Of a stretch of 42,999 nt of DNA, positions 25,089 through 34,664 are shown piece after piece. The notes under the pieces are model-generated. The model saw only the letters and a program-made list of their open reading frames with translations. It did no database searches and was not told where the DNA came from. A program made the translations under genes and the position numbers. Origin of the DNA: an uncultured Veillonella sp. (GTDB taxonomy: Bacteria; Bacillota; Negativicutes; Veillonellales; Veillonellaceae); the NCBI GenBank assembly GCA_934183145.1, contig CAKPSA010000002.1:1-42999 (forward strand), in the 5' to 3' direction. Position 1 is the first letter of the stretch, and every line of letters begins with the position of its first letter.

Positions 25089-27023
25089 TTATAATGCTGT
25101 TTCTTGTACTAATGCACCATTGAGATAAACCTCAATACGTACATTGCCTACACCAGACACTTTTTTAACGATACGATCACCAGGTTTATTTGTGTCATCA
25201 TAAATAACAGCAGAACCTTCATCATCTTTTACAACGATTTTAAGTTCTTGATTTTTAGACCCCGGTGGAACTGTGATGTCTACTGTACCAGTTGTCTTAT
25301 TACTGTTACTTTCTGATTTTTTCTCAGATTTCTTTTTCTCATCTTTATACTCTGTAGTTAAGTTTACAGAGGAACCTTCTTCAATTTCATCGCCAGCCTT
25401 AATACTTTGCTCTGTTACAATAGATTTTTCTTCTACTGATCCAGCAACCTGATTAACGCCAAGATGAGCATTACTCAATGTATCTCGTGCATCCTTTAAT
25501 GTCATACCAATAACATTTGGCATTTGAATCTTTTTAGCTTTAGCTTTATTTACTACGAGATCAATAGTAGTACCTTTAGAAACTTTAGAATCACCGGATG
25601 GACTTTGAGCAATAATAACACCATCAGGTTTATTATCAACAGATTGTTGAGTTACTTTGCCCACAACTAACCCTACATCTTTAAGACGTTGTCGTGCTTG
25701 CTCTACAGTTAATCCAGATAGATCTGGAACCGTAATATCTCCAACACCTTTAGAAACAACAAGGTGTATAGTTCGCTGTTCTTTAACCTTTTCCCCAGCC
25801 CCTGGTGTCTGAGAAATAACTTGACCGGCTGGTACATCAGGATTAGTAACTTCACTTGTAGATACGCGTAAATGTTTATCTTCTAAAATATTCTTAGCTA
25901 CAGATACTTGCTTACCCACAACATTAGGTACATCTACTGTTGTATTACTCCAAAAGTTACCATAACTCAAGAAGGCACCTAAGAATGCTACTAAGAAAAT
26001 AACAGCAGCACCTAGAACAATATATTTTTGTGGAATAGAAGCTATTTTACTTAACATACTCTTCTTTTTACCCTCATCTTGTTGCTCCTCTTGAATGGTA
26101 CTGAAATCTTCCATTGCTTCAGGATCCACAGCTGGAATCATTTGTGTAGCAAAGTCATATGGTTCATGGCGTTGTGTTTTTCCCATTGTAAATCCTTGGG
26201 ATAATCGTAAATCGCTAATCATATCAGAAATAGAATCAAAACGATCCGCAGGATTTTTAGATAGAGCCTTCATCACAACTGCTTCTAAAAGCGGTGGAAT
26301 TGATGGATTATATCGTGTTGGGGGAGCCACTTTTTCACGCACATGCTTTAGTGCAACTGCAATTGGTGTTTCCCCTTCAAAAGGAACTCTTCCAGTAAGC
26401 ATTTCATATAAAACAACGCCTAAAGAATAAATATCAGTATTACCATCTACAGGTTTGCCACTAGCTTGTTCAGGTGATAAATAATGGGCTGACCCTAAAA
26501 TAGAGTTCGTATACATTACTGTATTGGTAGCATTCATAGCTCGAGCGATACCAAAGTCAGTAACTTTTACCCGACCAGTACGAGTGATAATAACATTATG
26601 AGGTTTAATATCACAATGTACTATTCCCATTGTATGTGCGTGCTCTAAGCCCTCAGCAATAGCAATTGTAAACTTAACAGCCTCATCTATGGATAGTCTA
26701 CCATGACGAGTAATGTATTCTTTTAATGTTTCACCATCTACATATTCCATAATGATATAGTGTAAGTCTTGATCAAACCCTACATCATACATATTTACAA
26801 TATTAGGATGATTTAGTTTGCCTGCCGCTTGTGCTTCTCGTTTAAAACGCGTAACAAACTCATCATCATTGGCAAAGTTAGCATGCAATACTTTAATTGC
26901 CACTTGTCTACCTAATAAGGTATCTTCTCCAAGGTATACGTCAGCCATTCCGCCAACGCCAATTTTATCAACAATTCGGTAGCGGTTATCTAGAAGTATA
27001 CCCTTTATATTCATAGTACTCAT
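25089..27023 (-). CDS. prkC: PASTA-domain Ser/Thr protein kinase PrkC/PknB
   Basis: Membrane kinase that senses peptidoglycan fragments or lipid II through its outer PASTA repeats. It has 644 residues. The kinase domain (about 14-275) has glycine loop GVGGMADV (22-29), K44, catalytic D138 in HCDIKPHN and DFG at 156-158. One membrane helix lies at about 334-354. Three PASTA repeats span about 363-560, then comes a Lys/Ser-rich linker and a small C-terminal domain. The residue before the catalytic Asp is Cys, not Arg, so it is a non-RD kinase. The start has GGAG 5 nt upstream. Its partner phosphatase prpC is directly upstream. Confidence 0.97.
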   Translation of the reverse strand: MSTMNIKGILLDNRYRIVDKIGVGGMADVYLGEDTLLGRQVAIKVLHANFANDDEFVTRFKREAQAAGKLNHPNIVNMYDVGFDQDLHYIIMEYVDGETLKEYITRHGRLSIDEAVKFTIAIAEGLEHAHTMGIVHCDIKPHNVIITRTGRVKVTDFGIARAMNATNTVMYTNSILGSAHYLSPEQASGKPVDGNTDIYSLGVVLYEMLTGRVPFEGETPIAVALKHVREKVAPPTRYNPSIPPLLEAVVMKALSKNPADRFDSISDMISDLRLSQGFTMGKTQRHEPYDFATQMIPAVDPEAMEDFSTIQEEQQDEGKKKSMLSKIASIPQKYIVLGAAVIFLVAFLGAFLSYGNFWSNTTVDVPNVVGKQVSVAKNILEDKHLRVSTSEVTNPDVPAGQVISQTPGAGEKVKEQRTIHLVVSKGVGDITVPDLSGLTVEQARQRLKDVGLVVGKVTQQSVDNKPDGVIIAQSPSGDSKVSKGTTIDLVVNKAKAKKIQMPNVIGMTLKDARDTLSNAHLGVNQVAGSVEEKSIVTEQSIKAGDEIEEGSSVNLTTEYKDEKKKSEKKSESNSNKTTGTVDITVPPGSKNQELKIVVKDDEGSAVIYDDTNKPGDRIVKKVSGVGNVRIEVYLNGALVQETAL

Positions 27024-27041
27024 TATTTCTCCATTTCTAGA

Positions 27042-27743
27042 TTAGATTGTTCCCACCACAATGGTCACATTATCTCCTGCTCCGACGTTATATACGGCTT
27101 CCATTAATGACTCAACAACCTTCATATCATCATTAGTAGATTGTAATGCACTAGCAATTACATCATCTGATACATAACCGCATAGCCCATCAGTGCAAAG
27201 TAAAATACGATCACCTGGAAGAATAGACTCTACGCCACTATCTACCTCTAAAGTATCATCAACACCGACTGCACGGGTTAATAAGTTTCTTTGAGGATGA
27301 TTTAGCATTTCATCCTTAGTAATCTCTCCAGCAGCTAATAATTCTTGTACCATAGAATGATCTGTAGTAATTTGTCGTAAAAGACCATCCCTATATACAT
27401 ACAAACGACTATCACCAACACTTGCCCAGTATAATTGATTACCATTAATAGCTGTAACGACAGCAGTAGTCCCCATACCAGCAAGACGTTCTTCACGAGC
27501 TACGCGCTTAGCAATACGTTCATTTGCATGAATAATAGCATCACATAAGTCTTGTTGACCAACCGTTTCAAGGGAGGCCAAGTATTCTTTTATTTCATCA
27601 ACAGCATAGGTACTAGCGATTTCACCACCACTATAACCACCCATGCCATCAGTAACAGCACAAATAGGACCGTCTATAAAAAATCGATCTTCATTGCGCT
27701 GACGCACAAGTCCAATTTTACTTAAACCAACAAAATTATTCAT
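27042..27743 (-). CDS. prpC: PP2C-family protein phosphatase PrpC
   Basis: Reverses phosphorylation by the neighbouring kinase. It has 233 residues with the PPM motifs: RQRNEDRFF near the N-terminus, AVTDGMGGYSGG, GMGTTAVVTAI, VGDSRLYVYR, LLCTDGLCGYV and GDNVTIVVG. The conserved aspartates for the two metal ions are present. I start at 27743 because AAAGGAG lies 4 nt upstream. The longer frame begins 7 codons earlier, inside rlmN, without support. It overlaps the rlmN stop by 8 nt. Confidence 0.96.
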   Translation of the reverse strand: MNNFVGLSKIGLVRQRNEDRFFIDGPICAVTDGMGGYSGGEIASTYAVDEIKEYLASLETVGQQDLCDAIIHANERIAKRVAREERLAGMGTTAVVTAINGNQLYWASVGDSRLYVYRDGLLRQITTDHSMVQELLAAGEITKDEMLNHPQRNLLTRAVGVDDTLEVDSGVESILPGDRILLCTDGLCGYVSDDVIASALQSTNDDMKVVESLMEAVYNVGAGDNVTIVVGTI

Positions 27744-28782
27744 AATTCTCCTTTTTCCGACCATGAGCTGCTTTTAGCTGTCCACATGCGGCTTGGATAG
27801 CATCGCCCATCTCTTTGCGTACCGTTACAGATACACCATAAGAAGCAACGATGTCTTTAAATGTATTCATATTCGTAATAGATGGTTTATATAATTCAAT
27901 ATGTTCATTGCCATTAACAGGAATTAAGTTAACATGGCAATTGGGGAAATCTTTACAGATTTGTCCCAATACATGAGCCTCCTCTATAGAAGCATTTACT
28001 GAATCTATAAGAATGTACTCAAAGGTGATACGACGTTGAGTCGTATCATAATAATATTTTACCGCATCTAAGACTTCCGTCAATTCATAACGAGCCCCAA
28101 CAGGCATAATACTACGACGAACATCATTATTGGTGGCATGTAAAGAGAGTGCTAATGTTATAGGCAGTCCTTCATCCGCTAATTTATAAATATTTGGAAC
28201 CCATCCACAAGTAGAAATCGTCATTTTACGATAACTAATATTACAAACTATAGGATCATGTAACAATCGTAGAGCTTGTAATACATTATCATAATTTTGT
28301 AGTGGCTCCCCTGCGCCCATAACGACAACAGAGTGGATTTGCTCTTTTGTAAGAGAACCAAAAATAACAACTTGTCCTATGATTTCAGCCACTGTTAAAT
28401 CACGATATAAGCCTCCTTGTGTAGAAGCACAAAACACACAGCCCATAGCACAGCCTACTTGAGACGAAACACATACAGAATATCCATAATGTTGCTCCAT
28501 CAAAACGGCTTCAACCCGGCTTTGATCTGTCATTTCAACAAGGATTTTACGAGTCTTCCCATCTGGAGATACAGACTCAGTAATTAATGTTGGTAAAGAA
28601 ATAATACAGTTATCACTTAACCATTGACGCAACTCTTTAGGAAACTGCGTCATTGATTCAAAATCAAATATATATCTATGATAAATATAGTCTATTAACT
28701 GTTTCGCTCGAAACTTTTGTATATTATGGGTCTTAAAGATAGATTGTAACTCTTCTAAAGACTTACCCAATAATTCTATCAT
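27736..28782 (-). CDS. rlmN: 23S rRNA (adenine-C2)-methyltransferase RlmN
   Basis: Radical-SAM enzyme that methylates C2 of A2503 in 23S rRNA, and A37 of some tRNAs in other species. It has 348 residues. The cluster cysteines C111, C115 and C118 are in VGCAMGCVFCAS. MGAGEPLQNYDNV and ALSLHATNN are family blocks. The C-terminal methyl-carrier cysteine is in MGDAIQAACGQL. GGAG precedes the ATG. It lies between rsmB and prpC, as in many Firmicutes. Confidence 0.97.
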   Translation of the reverse strand: MIELLGKSLEELQSIFKTHNIQKFRAKQLIDYIYHRYIFDFESMTQFPKELRQWLSDNCIISLPTLITESVSPDGKTRKILVEMTDQSRVEAVLMEQHYGYSVCVSSQVGCAMGCVFCASTQGGLYRDLTVAEIIGQVVIFGSLTKEQIHSVVVMGAGEPLQNYDNVLQALRLLHDPIVCNISYRKMTISTCGWVPNIYKLADEGLPITLALSLHATNNDVRRSIMPVGARYELTEVLDAVKYYYDTTQRRITFEYILIDSVNASIEEAHVLGQICKDFPNCHVNLIPVNGNEHIELYKPSITNMNTFKDIVASYGVSVTVRKEMGDAIQAACGQLKAAHGRKKENYE

Positions 28783-28800
28783 GGTACTCCATTTCTATTA

Positions 28801-30156
28801 TTATGATATACGCTTTAAGCGCGCCATAAAGAATCCATCCATCTGATCTCTTGGTGGATACGTTGTAATCATACCATCTACAGCTTGAGATATCCCATCA
28901 AATGATACAGGCTCAACAATAAAGTTCTTATGGTTTGCTAAGAATTTTTCTAGCACATCCTCATTTTCCCCACTATTAATGGTACATGTAGAGTATACTA
29001 AATATCCATTAACTTTAACCATTTCAGAAGCCTTCTCTAATATTTCAAACTGTAATGGAGGCAATTCAGTAAGTAAAGATTCTGTTTTCCGCCAACGCAT
29101 ATCCAATTTCTTTTGTAAGATGCCAAGACCAGAACATGGTGCATCAACTAAGACGCGATCGAATTGTTCTTTCCAATTATCAGGTAAATATCGACCGTCT
29201 TGGAGTTTAGTAGAAACAATAGATATCCCTAATCGCTGAGCATTCTGATTCATGAGGTCTAACTTATGTTCGTATATATCACAGCTCATAATGGCGCCTG
29301 TATTATTCATTAGGCTTGCCATATGCATAGACTTACCACCTGGCGCGGCACAGCAATCCAAAATACGTTCACCCGGTTTTGGATCTACTACATGAGCAAC
29401 AAGCATAGACGCTTTATCCATAAAGGTAATATGACCTTCCATAACAGGTTTAGCTTTTTCCAAGTGTCCTTGATGTGCATCAATATAAACTACTTCAGGA
29501 ATATCTTGATCCTGTTCCACAGTCCAGCCTAAATCGCCTAGTTCTTTTAAACAATCCTCAATAGATACTTTTATAGTATTTATACGCGCCGTCAGACGAG
29601 GTTGTTCGTTAAACCAAGCACAAAGATCTATAGTCTTATCTTTACCCATTTCATTCATCCATAAATTAACTAACCATAAAGGTTGATTATATATGAAAGA
29701 AATCTCTTCAGCTTCGGATTTGGCAAGTTCACCTATAGAAATACTATCACTTTCACGTAAAACAGAACGTAATACAGCGTTTACAAAGCCAGATAACCCT
29801 CTGGTTAATTTTTTTGCTAATTTAACGGATTCATTAACAGCTGCACTTTCAGGTACCTTATCCATATAGATAATTTGGTAAATCCCTAGTCTGAGAATTT
29901 CTACAACCATAGAGGATAACTTCTTTAAAGGTCGTTTTGCAAAGTGAACAATTATAGCATCAAGATAATTTTTTCTGCGAATAACGCCATATACAAGCTC
30001 TGTAAAAAATCTTCGATCCAAATCGGATAAATGATATTTTTGTAAATACTCTTGCAACTTAATATTGGCATATGCACCATTACGATTAATATCACTCAAA
30101 GCTTTTACAGCAAGTAACCGAATATTCTGTTGTTGGTTAGTCTTTACTTCTGTCAT
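28801..30156 (-). CDS. rsmB: 16S rRNA (cytosine-C5)-methyltransferase RsmB
   Basis: Makes m5C967 (E. coli numbering) in 16S rRNA. It has 451 residues. The N-terminal NusB-like helical domain is about 1-140 (AVNESVKLAKKL, GFVNAVLR). The methyltransferase domain has DCCAAPGGKSMHMA, VDAPCSGLGIL and the catalytic VYSTCTIN. I start at 30156 because AGGA lies about 6 nt upstream. The ORF can extend five codons to a GTG without a site. It overlaps the DUF116 gene by 20 nt. Confidence 0.96.
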   Translation of the reverse strand: MTEVKTNQQQNIRLLAVKALSDINRNGAYANIKLQEYLQKYHLSDLDRRFFTELVYGVIRRKNYLDAIIVHFAKRPLKKLSSMVVEILRLGIYQIIYMDKVPESAAVNESVKLAKKLTRGLSGFVNAVLRSVLRESDSISIGELAKSEAEEISFIYNQPLWLVNLWMNEMGKDKTIDLCAWFNEQPRLTARINTIKVSIEDCLKELGDLGWTVEQDQDIPEVVYIDAHQGHLEKAKPVMEGHITFMDKASMLVAHVVDPKPGERILDCCAAPGGKSMHMASLMNNTGAIMSCDIYEHKLDLMNQNAQRLGISIVSTKLQDGRYLPDNWKEQFDRVLVDAPCSGLGILQKKLDMRWRKTESLLTELPPLQFEILEKASEMVKVNGYLVYSTCTINSGENEDVLEKFLANHKNFIVEPVSFDGISQAVDGMITTYPPRDQMDGFFMARLKRIS

Positions 30157-30931
30157 TACTATTCCTACCACTTAATTGTTCTACCACTGCACGAACACGT
30201 TCAGGATCTACTGTTGTATTACAACACGGTCCATTAGGTCTTTCATTTAATACGCCAATAACAGGTATAGGAAATACATCCGCCATTCCACTTGCTAAAT
30301 CACGTTCACAAGCAATTGCTACAATAGCTTTAGGCCTTGCTTCCTTTACCTTCATTCGCGCTAAGGTACCTCCAGTGACAACTATAAATTGGCATCCATA
30401 GTCTTTAGCCACTTGTAATAAGCTACCAACTTGACATCTACCACACTGCTTACAATTATATACATCGTGTGTAACCTTATGAACACAAGAGCTTTCTTGT
30501 AAACAATGTGGTGTTAATAACAATATGCGTTCTGGATCAACCGTATACATATCAAGCATCACGAGATGATTAATTAAATCAATCATAGACTGACGCAATT
30601 GATCCTTAGTAACCCCTCTCACTTTGCCAATCAATAAAGATAATGGAAATAATCCATATATAAACTGATTAGCTAGCCTTAAAACAATAGGATGTAACCG
30701 TAATATACCAAAACTAGCAATAATCAAGGATAAGCACAATAACCATATAACACAAATGCATACAGAAAAAACGACTGTACTTATTATGGGTGCAATAGGA
30801 TGTAATTGTGAAAGTCCAGGTTCTAACACATACATTAGAAATCCGATTATTACTGTAATTAAAGTACATGTAATTGATGATAATATCAGGTATAACGGAT
30901 ACGTTTCATACTGCTTATATTGAGTCTCCAA
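30137..30931 (-). CDS. DUF116-family cysteine-rich membrane protein
   Basis: A 264-residue protein of unknown function. Two hydrophobic segments (about 13-35 and 49-77) anchor the N-terminus. The remaining part is soluble and cysteine-rich: CLQESSC, CKQCGRC, ACERDLASG and GPCCNTTVDPERV. The spacing resembles a metal or iron-sulfur site, but no chemistry is established. The start is a TTG at 30929-30931 with AAGGAAGG 8 nt upstream. It overlaps fmt by 17 nt and rsmB by 20 nt, so it is tightly coupled to translation genes. The family call is by motif memory. Confidence 0.83.
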   Translation of the reverse strand: METQYKQYETYPLYLILSSITCTLITVIIGFLMYVLEPGLSQLHPIAPIISTVVFSVCICVIWLLCLSLIIASFGILRLHPIVLRLANQFIYGLFPLSLLIGKVRGVTKDQLRQSMIDLINHLVMLDMYTVDPERILLLTPHCLQESSCVHKVTHDVYNCKQCGRCQVGSLLQVAKDYGCQFIVVTGGTLARMKVKEARPKAIVAIACERDLASGMADVFPIPVIGVLNERPNGPCCNTTVDPERVRAVVEQLSGRNSNDRSKD

Positions 30932-31925
30932 AAACGATACCTTCCTTTATCTGATGTCCATTAATAAAATCAATTGCAGAAATACGTTTTTTATTTTCTG
31001 GTTGGACTTCTGTTAATAGAATTATATTTCCATCACCACAAAATACACCTAAACCGGCTATTTTAGATACGATTGTACCAGGCACAGTTGTGGCTGATAT
31101 AGCAATTGGTACATGTTTACCATGGACATCTATCAAACAGTGTGTCGTATCACTAGGAACCACTTCTCCAGACCATACTTTTAAACGTTTTCCATCGAGA
31201 TATGTATAACATCCAGGAGCTGGGTTAAGTCCTCTAATGAGGTTTGCAATTTCATTAGCAGGCTTAGACCAGTCGATCTGCCCCATTTCCTTTGTAATCT
31301 TAGCAGTATGTGTAGCCATTGTATCATCTTGTGGCGTAGCCATAATTTCCCCATTAACCCAACGAGTTAATACGGGAACAATAGTTTCACCACCAAGTAC
31401 TGCCATACGTTCAAATAATTGACCTGTCGTTTCACCAGGTAAAATATCGGTCTCTACGACATCGATGATATCACCAGTATCAAGACCATCATCCATATGC
31501 ATAATGGTAACACCTGTTTTAGTATCCCCATTTAAAATAGCATAGTGAATCGGCGCAGCCCCTCTATACTTAGGTAAGATAGATGCATGTACGTTAATAC
31601 ATCCATATTGTGGTAGTCGAATAAGCCATGGCGGTAAAATTTTACCGTATGCAATAACCACTACTACATCTGGATTTAACGCTTCAAGTTCCGCTTGTAC
31701 TTGTTCATCACGTAATGTTACAGGTTGGAACACAGGTAAATTATGTTCCAAAGCTGCCACTTTTACAGGTGGCATTTGGACCTGTTTACCACGTCCTTTT
31801 TGTTTATCAGGCTGACAATACACGCCAACAATAGAGTGTCCAGCCTTAATTATTGCTTCTAATGTAGGAACCGAAAAGTCTGGCGTCCCCATAAATACGA
31901 CACGCAATTGTTTTTGATTAGACAA
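30915..31925 (-). CDS. fmt: Methionyl-tRNA formyltransferase
   Basis: Formylates Met-tRNA(fMet) for initiation. It has 336 residues, slightly longer than the usual 310-320. VVFMGTPDFSVPTLEAI is near the N-terminus. The catalytic region NVHASILPKYRGAAPIHYAI and the motif MDDGLDTGDI follow, then the C-terminal OB-like tRNA-binding domain. The start is TTG at 31923-31925, with GAGGAG about 9 nt upstream. It overlaps the def stop by 8 nt, which pairs addition and removal of the formyl group. Confidence 0.97.
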   Translation of the reverse strand: MSNQKQLRVVFMGTPDFSVPTLEAIIKAGHSIVGVYCQPDKQKGRGKQVQMPPVKVAALEHNLPVFQPVTLRDEQVQAELEALNPDVVVVIAYGKILPPWLIRLPQYGCINVHASILPKYRGAAPIHYAILNGDTKTGVTIMHMDDGLDTGDIIDVVETDILPGETTGQLFERMAVLGGETIVPVLTRWVNGEIMATPQDDTMATHTAKITKEMGQIDWSKPANEIANLIRGLNPAPGCYTYLDGKRLKVWSGEVVPSDTTHCLIDVHGKHVPIAISATTVPGTIVSKIAGLGVFCGDGNIILLTEVQPENKKRISAIDFINGHQIKEGIVFGDSI

Positions 31926-32406
31926 TTTCTTTCTCCTCTGGATGATCCGTAATCAATCGTAAGTTAGTTGCTTTTTCAATAAACAAATGCCCCTCTAAAT
32001 GGTCAATTTCATGTTGAAAAATACGCGCCAAAAATCCTTCAGCTTTAATTGTTACTTTTTTATTATGAGGGTCAATACCTTTAACGGTAACTTTATCGAA
32101 TCTTTCAACATCACCAAAATAACCTGGTACACTCAAACAACCCTCTGGGCCCACTTGTGAACCTTCGGCATGAGTGATTTCAGGATTAATTAACGCAATG
32201 AGACCACTGCCTGCATGATCATCTACGACGATAATTCGTTTAGATACACCTACTTGAGGTGCAGCAAGTCCAACGCCTTCGGTTTCATACATTGTCTCAG
32301 CCATATCATCTATAAGGGCTCTAAGTTTTTTATTAACATGTTCTACAGGTTCCGCAATTTGTTTTAAAACGGGATGACCTGCTTTCACAACATCTAATAC
32401 TGCCAT
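31918..32406 (-). CDS. def: Peptide deformylase
   Basis: Metalloenzyme that removes the formyl group from new proteins. It has 162 residues and all three motifs: GVGLAAPQVG, EGCLSVPG and QHEIDHLEG. The Cys and two His residues bind the metal. AGGAGT precedes the ATG. It lies between priA and fmt. Confidence 0.98.
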   Translation of the reverse strand: MAVLDVVKAGHPVLKQIAEPVEHVNKKLRALIDDMAETMYETEGVGLAAPQVGVSKRIIVVDDHAGSGLIALINPEITHAEGSQVGPEGCLSVPGYFGDVERFDKVTVKGIDPHNKKVTIKAEGFLARIFQHEIDHLEGHLFIEKATNLRLITDHPEEKEIV

Positions 32407-32419
32407 TTATACTCCTATA

Positions 32420-34603
32420 CTAAACTGGATCTACATCAATCAAAAGTCCTTCTTGTGTAAAGATCCATGAATTATATATATAATCTTTTAAATTTGATAA
32501 ATCAGTACCGCGAATCATAATCGCTAAGCGATACATATCCCGTACTTTTTTAATACTTGCTTCATAAGGTCCATTAATAAGGATATCAGAATCACCTTTA
32601 TGAGCCTCTAAGTCGTTTACGATACGATTAGCAATGGTCTCCAAGGTTTCCATGTTTTGATGACGCACTACCATATGAATCATTTCTCTAAATGGAGGAT
32701 ATCCTAAGGCTTTACGATTTTGAATTTCTTCATTGTAAAAGCCTACATAATCATGAGCCTTACTCTTTATTATAGCATAATTTAAAGGATTATATGTTTG
32801 TATTACTACACTGCCTGTTTTATCACCTCGACCGGCTCTACCAGAAGTCTGTGTAAGCAAATCGAAAGTTCTTTCTGATGCAGAATATACTGGAATATTT
32901 AAAACTGAATCGGCTGTTAAAATACCAACAGCTGTTACATCTTTAAAGTCATGACCTTTTGATACCATTTGGGTGCCCAATAAAATATCATATTTATGGG
33001 CTCCAAAGTCATGTAAAATATCTTCTGCTAATTGTTTATTCTTTGTTACATCTTGATCAAGTCGAGCAATGCGAGCAGACTTAAAGTGTCGTCGCAATTC
33101 TTCTTCTACCTTTTGTGTACCTGACCCAAAGAATTTGATACGTTTGCTATTACACTTTGGACATATAGTAGGAATTGGTTCATGATGCTCACAATAGTGA
33201 CAACGTAATTGTTCACCAGCTTGGTGATATACCATGGCCACATCACAATGAGGACACATAATAGTTTCCCCACAATCTCTACACATAACAAATGTATTAT
33301 AACCACGTCTATTCAAAAGAATAATCATTTGATTATGTTCATTCAATGTTTTTTGAATCAAGCTACTCATAGCATCAGAAAAAACAGAATAGTTACCGTG
33401 AAGAATTTCTTCTTTCATGTCCACAATAGTAACCTTTGGCATCGGTTGTTCAAAAATACGGTGTGGCAACTCAAGCAAATGATACTCCCCTTGCTTAGCT
33501 TTATAATAGGAAGTAACAGATGGTGTCGCAGAGCCTAATATTACAGGACAACCATGTGCTTCTCCACGCCATAATGCAACATTTCTCGCATGATAACGAA
33601 CCATGTCTTCTTGCTTATAAGACGTATCATGCTCTTCATCTACTACAATTAGTCCAATATCCTCTGCGGGAGCAAATACCGCAGATCGCGCACCAATGAT
33701 AATATGGCTATCCTTACGACGCAAACGCTCCCAGTTATTATTGCGTTGTTGAACCGTTAATTTACTATGAAATACTACAACTTCATCACCAAAGGTTTCT
33801 ACAAAACGCCGTACAATTTGATCTGTCAGTATAATTTCTGGAACTAGAATAATAGCAGTCTTATCTTGATTAATACATTTTGCTGTAGCTTTTAAATATA
33901 GTTGTGTTTTTCCGCTACCCGTTACGCCATGTAACAAAAAGATTTTATGATGATGTGTGTTCATCGCTTCTTGTATCGGTTCATACACGGCTTGTTGTGC
34001 ATCAGTTAGTGGTATATTTACTTCTTCTGTAAACAATTCATCAAAGGTGGTCTTTGTTGCTTTAAATCTTGATTCAATAGTAATCCCCTTAGCTTCGCTA
34101 ACTTGTTTAATGACCATGCGTGAAAAGCCTTTAGCCAATAATAAAGCCTTTGATGCGCCACCCACTTCAAGTAAATATTTTGCCAATTCCCGTTGTTTCT
34201 TTTTTCGTTCACTAAATTGTGCTACTGAGAAATCGGGAGTAACAACAAGCCATTCTTCCTTCGGAGCTTCATAGGATTTAAGGGTTTTATTAACCGTAAA
34301 TAAACGTAATGCATCGCCATAGGAAAATAAATAATATTCATTTAAACGACGAGCAGTGTCCATCATTTCAGCTGTAAACCAAGGTTCATTGTCTAATACT
34401 TGAACAATATTTCGCAATTTAAATTCAGGGGGTTCTAATAATTCTTCATAACCAATCAGAATGCCCTCTTCACGACTATTGCCTAAAGGAATAAGTACGC
34501 GTGTGCCCGGTAAGACATTACCAAACTTTTCAGGCATTAAGTAGCTTAACGGTTTATGAAGTTGTTTGGCCGGTCTATTAATAATAACTTTTGCGACACG
34601 CAT
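32420..34603 (-). CDS. priA: Primosomal protein N' (PriA helicase)
   Basis: Helicase that restarts stalled replication forks by recognising D-loops and loading DnaB. It has 727 residues. An N-terminal 3'-end-binding domain (about 1-105) and a winged-helix region precede Walker A GVTGSGKTQ and the DEEH box. Eight cysteines of the zinc-binding insert lie between CRDCGETIMCPHC and CPKCNSKRIKFFG. The helicase C-terminal motif includes TQMVSKGHDF and SGRAGRGDK. AAAGGA lies 7 nt before the ATG. It is the first gene after the metK terminator. Confidence 0.97.
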   Translation of the reverse strand: MRVAKVIINRPAKQLHKPLSYLMPEKFGNVLPGTRVLIPLGNSREEGILIGYEELLEPPEFKLRNIVQVLDNEPWFTAEMMDTARRLNEYYLFSYGDALRLFTVNKTLKSYEAPKEEWLVVTPDFSVAQFSERKKKQRELAKYLLEVGGASKALLLAKGFSRMVIKQVSEAKGITIESRFKATKTTFDELFTEEVNIPLTDAQQAVYEPIQEAMNTHHHKIFLLHGVTGSGKTQLYLKATAKCINQDKTAIILVPEIILTDQIVRRFVETFGDEVVVFHSKLTVQQRNNNWERLRRKDSHIIIGARSAVFAPAEDIGLIVVDEEHDTSYKQEDMVRYHARNVALWRGEAHGCPVILGSATPSVTSYYKAKQGEYHLLELPHRIFEQPMPKVTIVDMKEEILHGNYSVFSDAMSSLIQKTLNEHNQMIILLNRRGYNTFVMCRDCGETIMCPHCDVAMVYHQAGEQLRCHYCEHHEPIPTICPKCNSKRIKFFGSGTQKVEEELRRHFKSARIARLDQDVTKNKQLAEDILHDFGAHKYDILLGTQMVSKGHDFKDVTAVGILTADSVLNIPVYSASERTFDLLTQTSGRAGRGDKTGSVVIQTYNPLNYAIIKSKAHDYVGFYNEEIQNRKALGYPPFREMIHMVVRHQNMETLETIANRIVNDLEAHKGDSDILINGPYEASIKKVRDMYRLAIMIRGTDLSNLKDYIYNSWIFTQEGLLIDVDPV

Positions 34604-34622
34604 ACACTATTCCTTTCATTTA

Positions 34623-34661
34623 CTATAAAAGGTCTCAGTAGAAATTCTACTAAGACCTTTT
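34623..34661 (-). terminator. Rho-independent terminator after metK
   Basis: A 16-bp stem (34627-34642 with 34646-34661) has a 3-nt loop and one G-U pair that only forms in the minus-strand RNA. The stem ends in TTTT followed by ATAG. It starts 3 nt after the metK stop. Its A/T ends could also allow weak termination in the other direction. Confidence 0.82.
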
Positions 34662-34664
34662 GTA

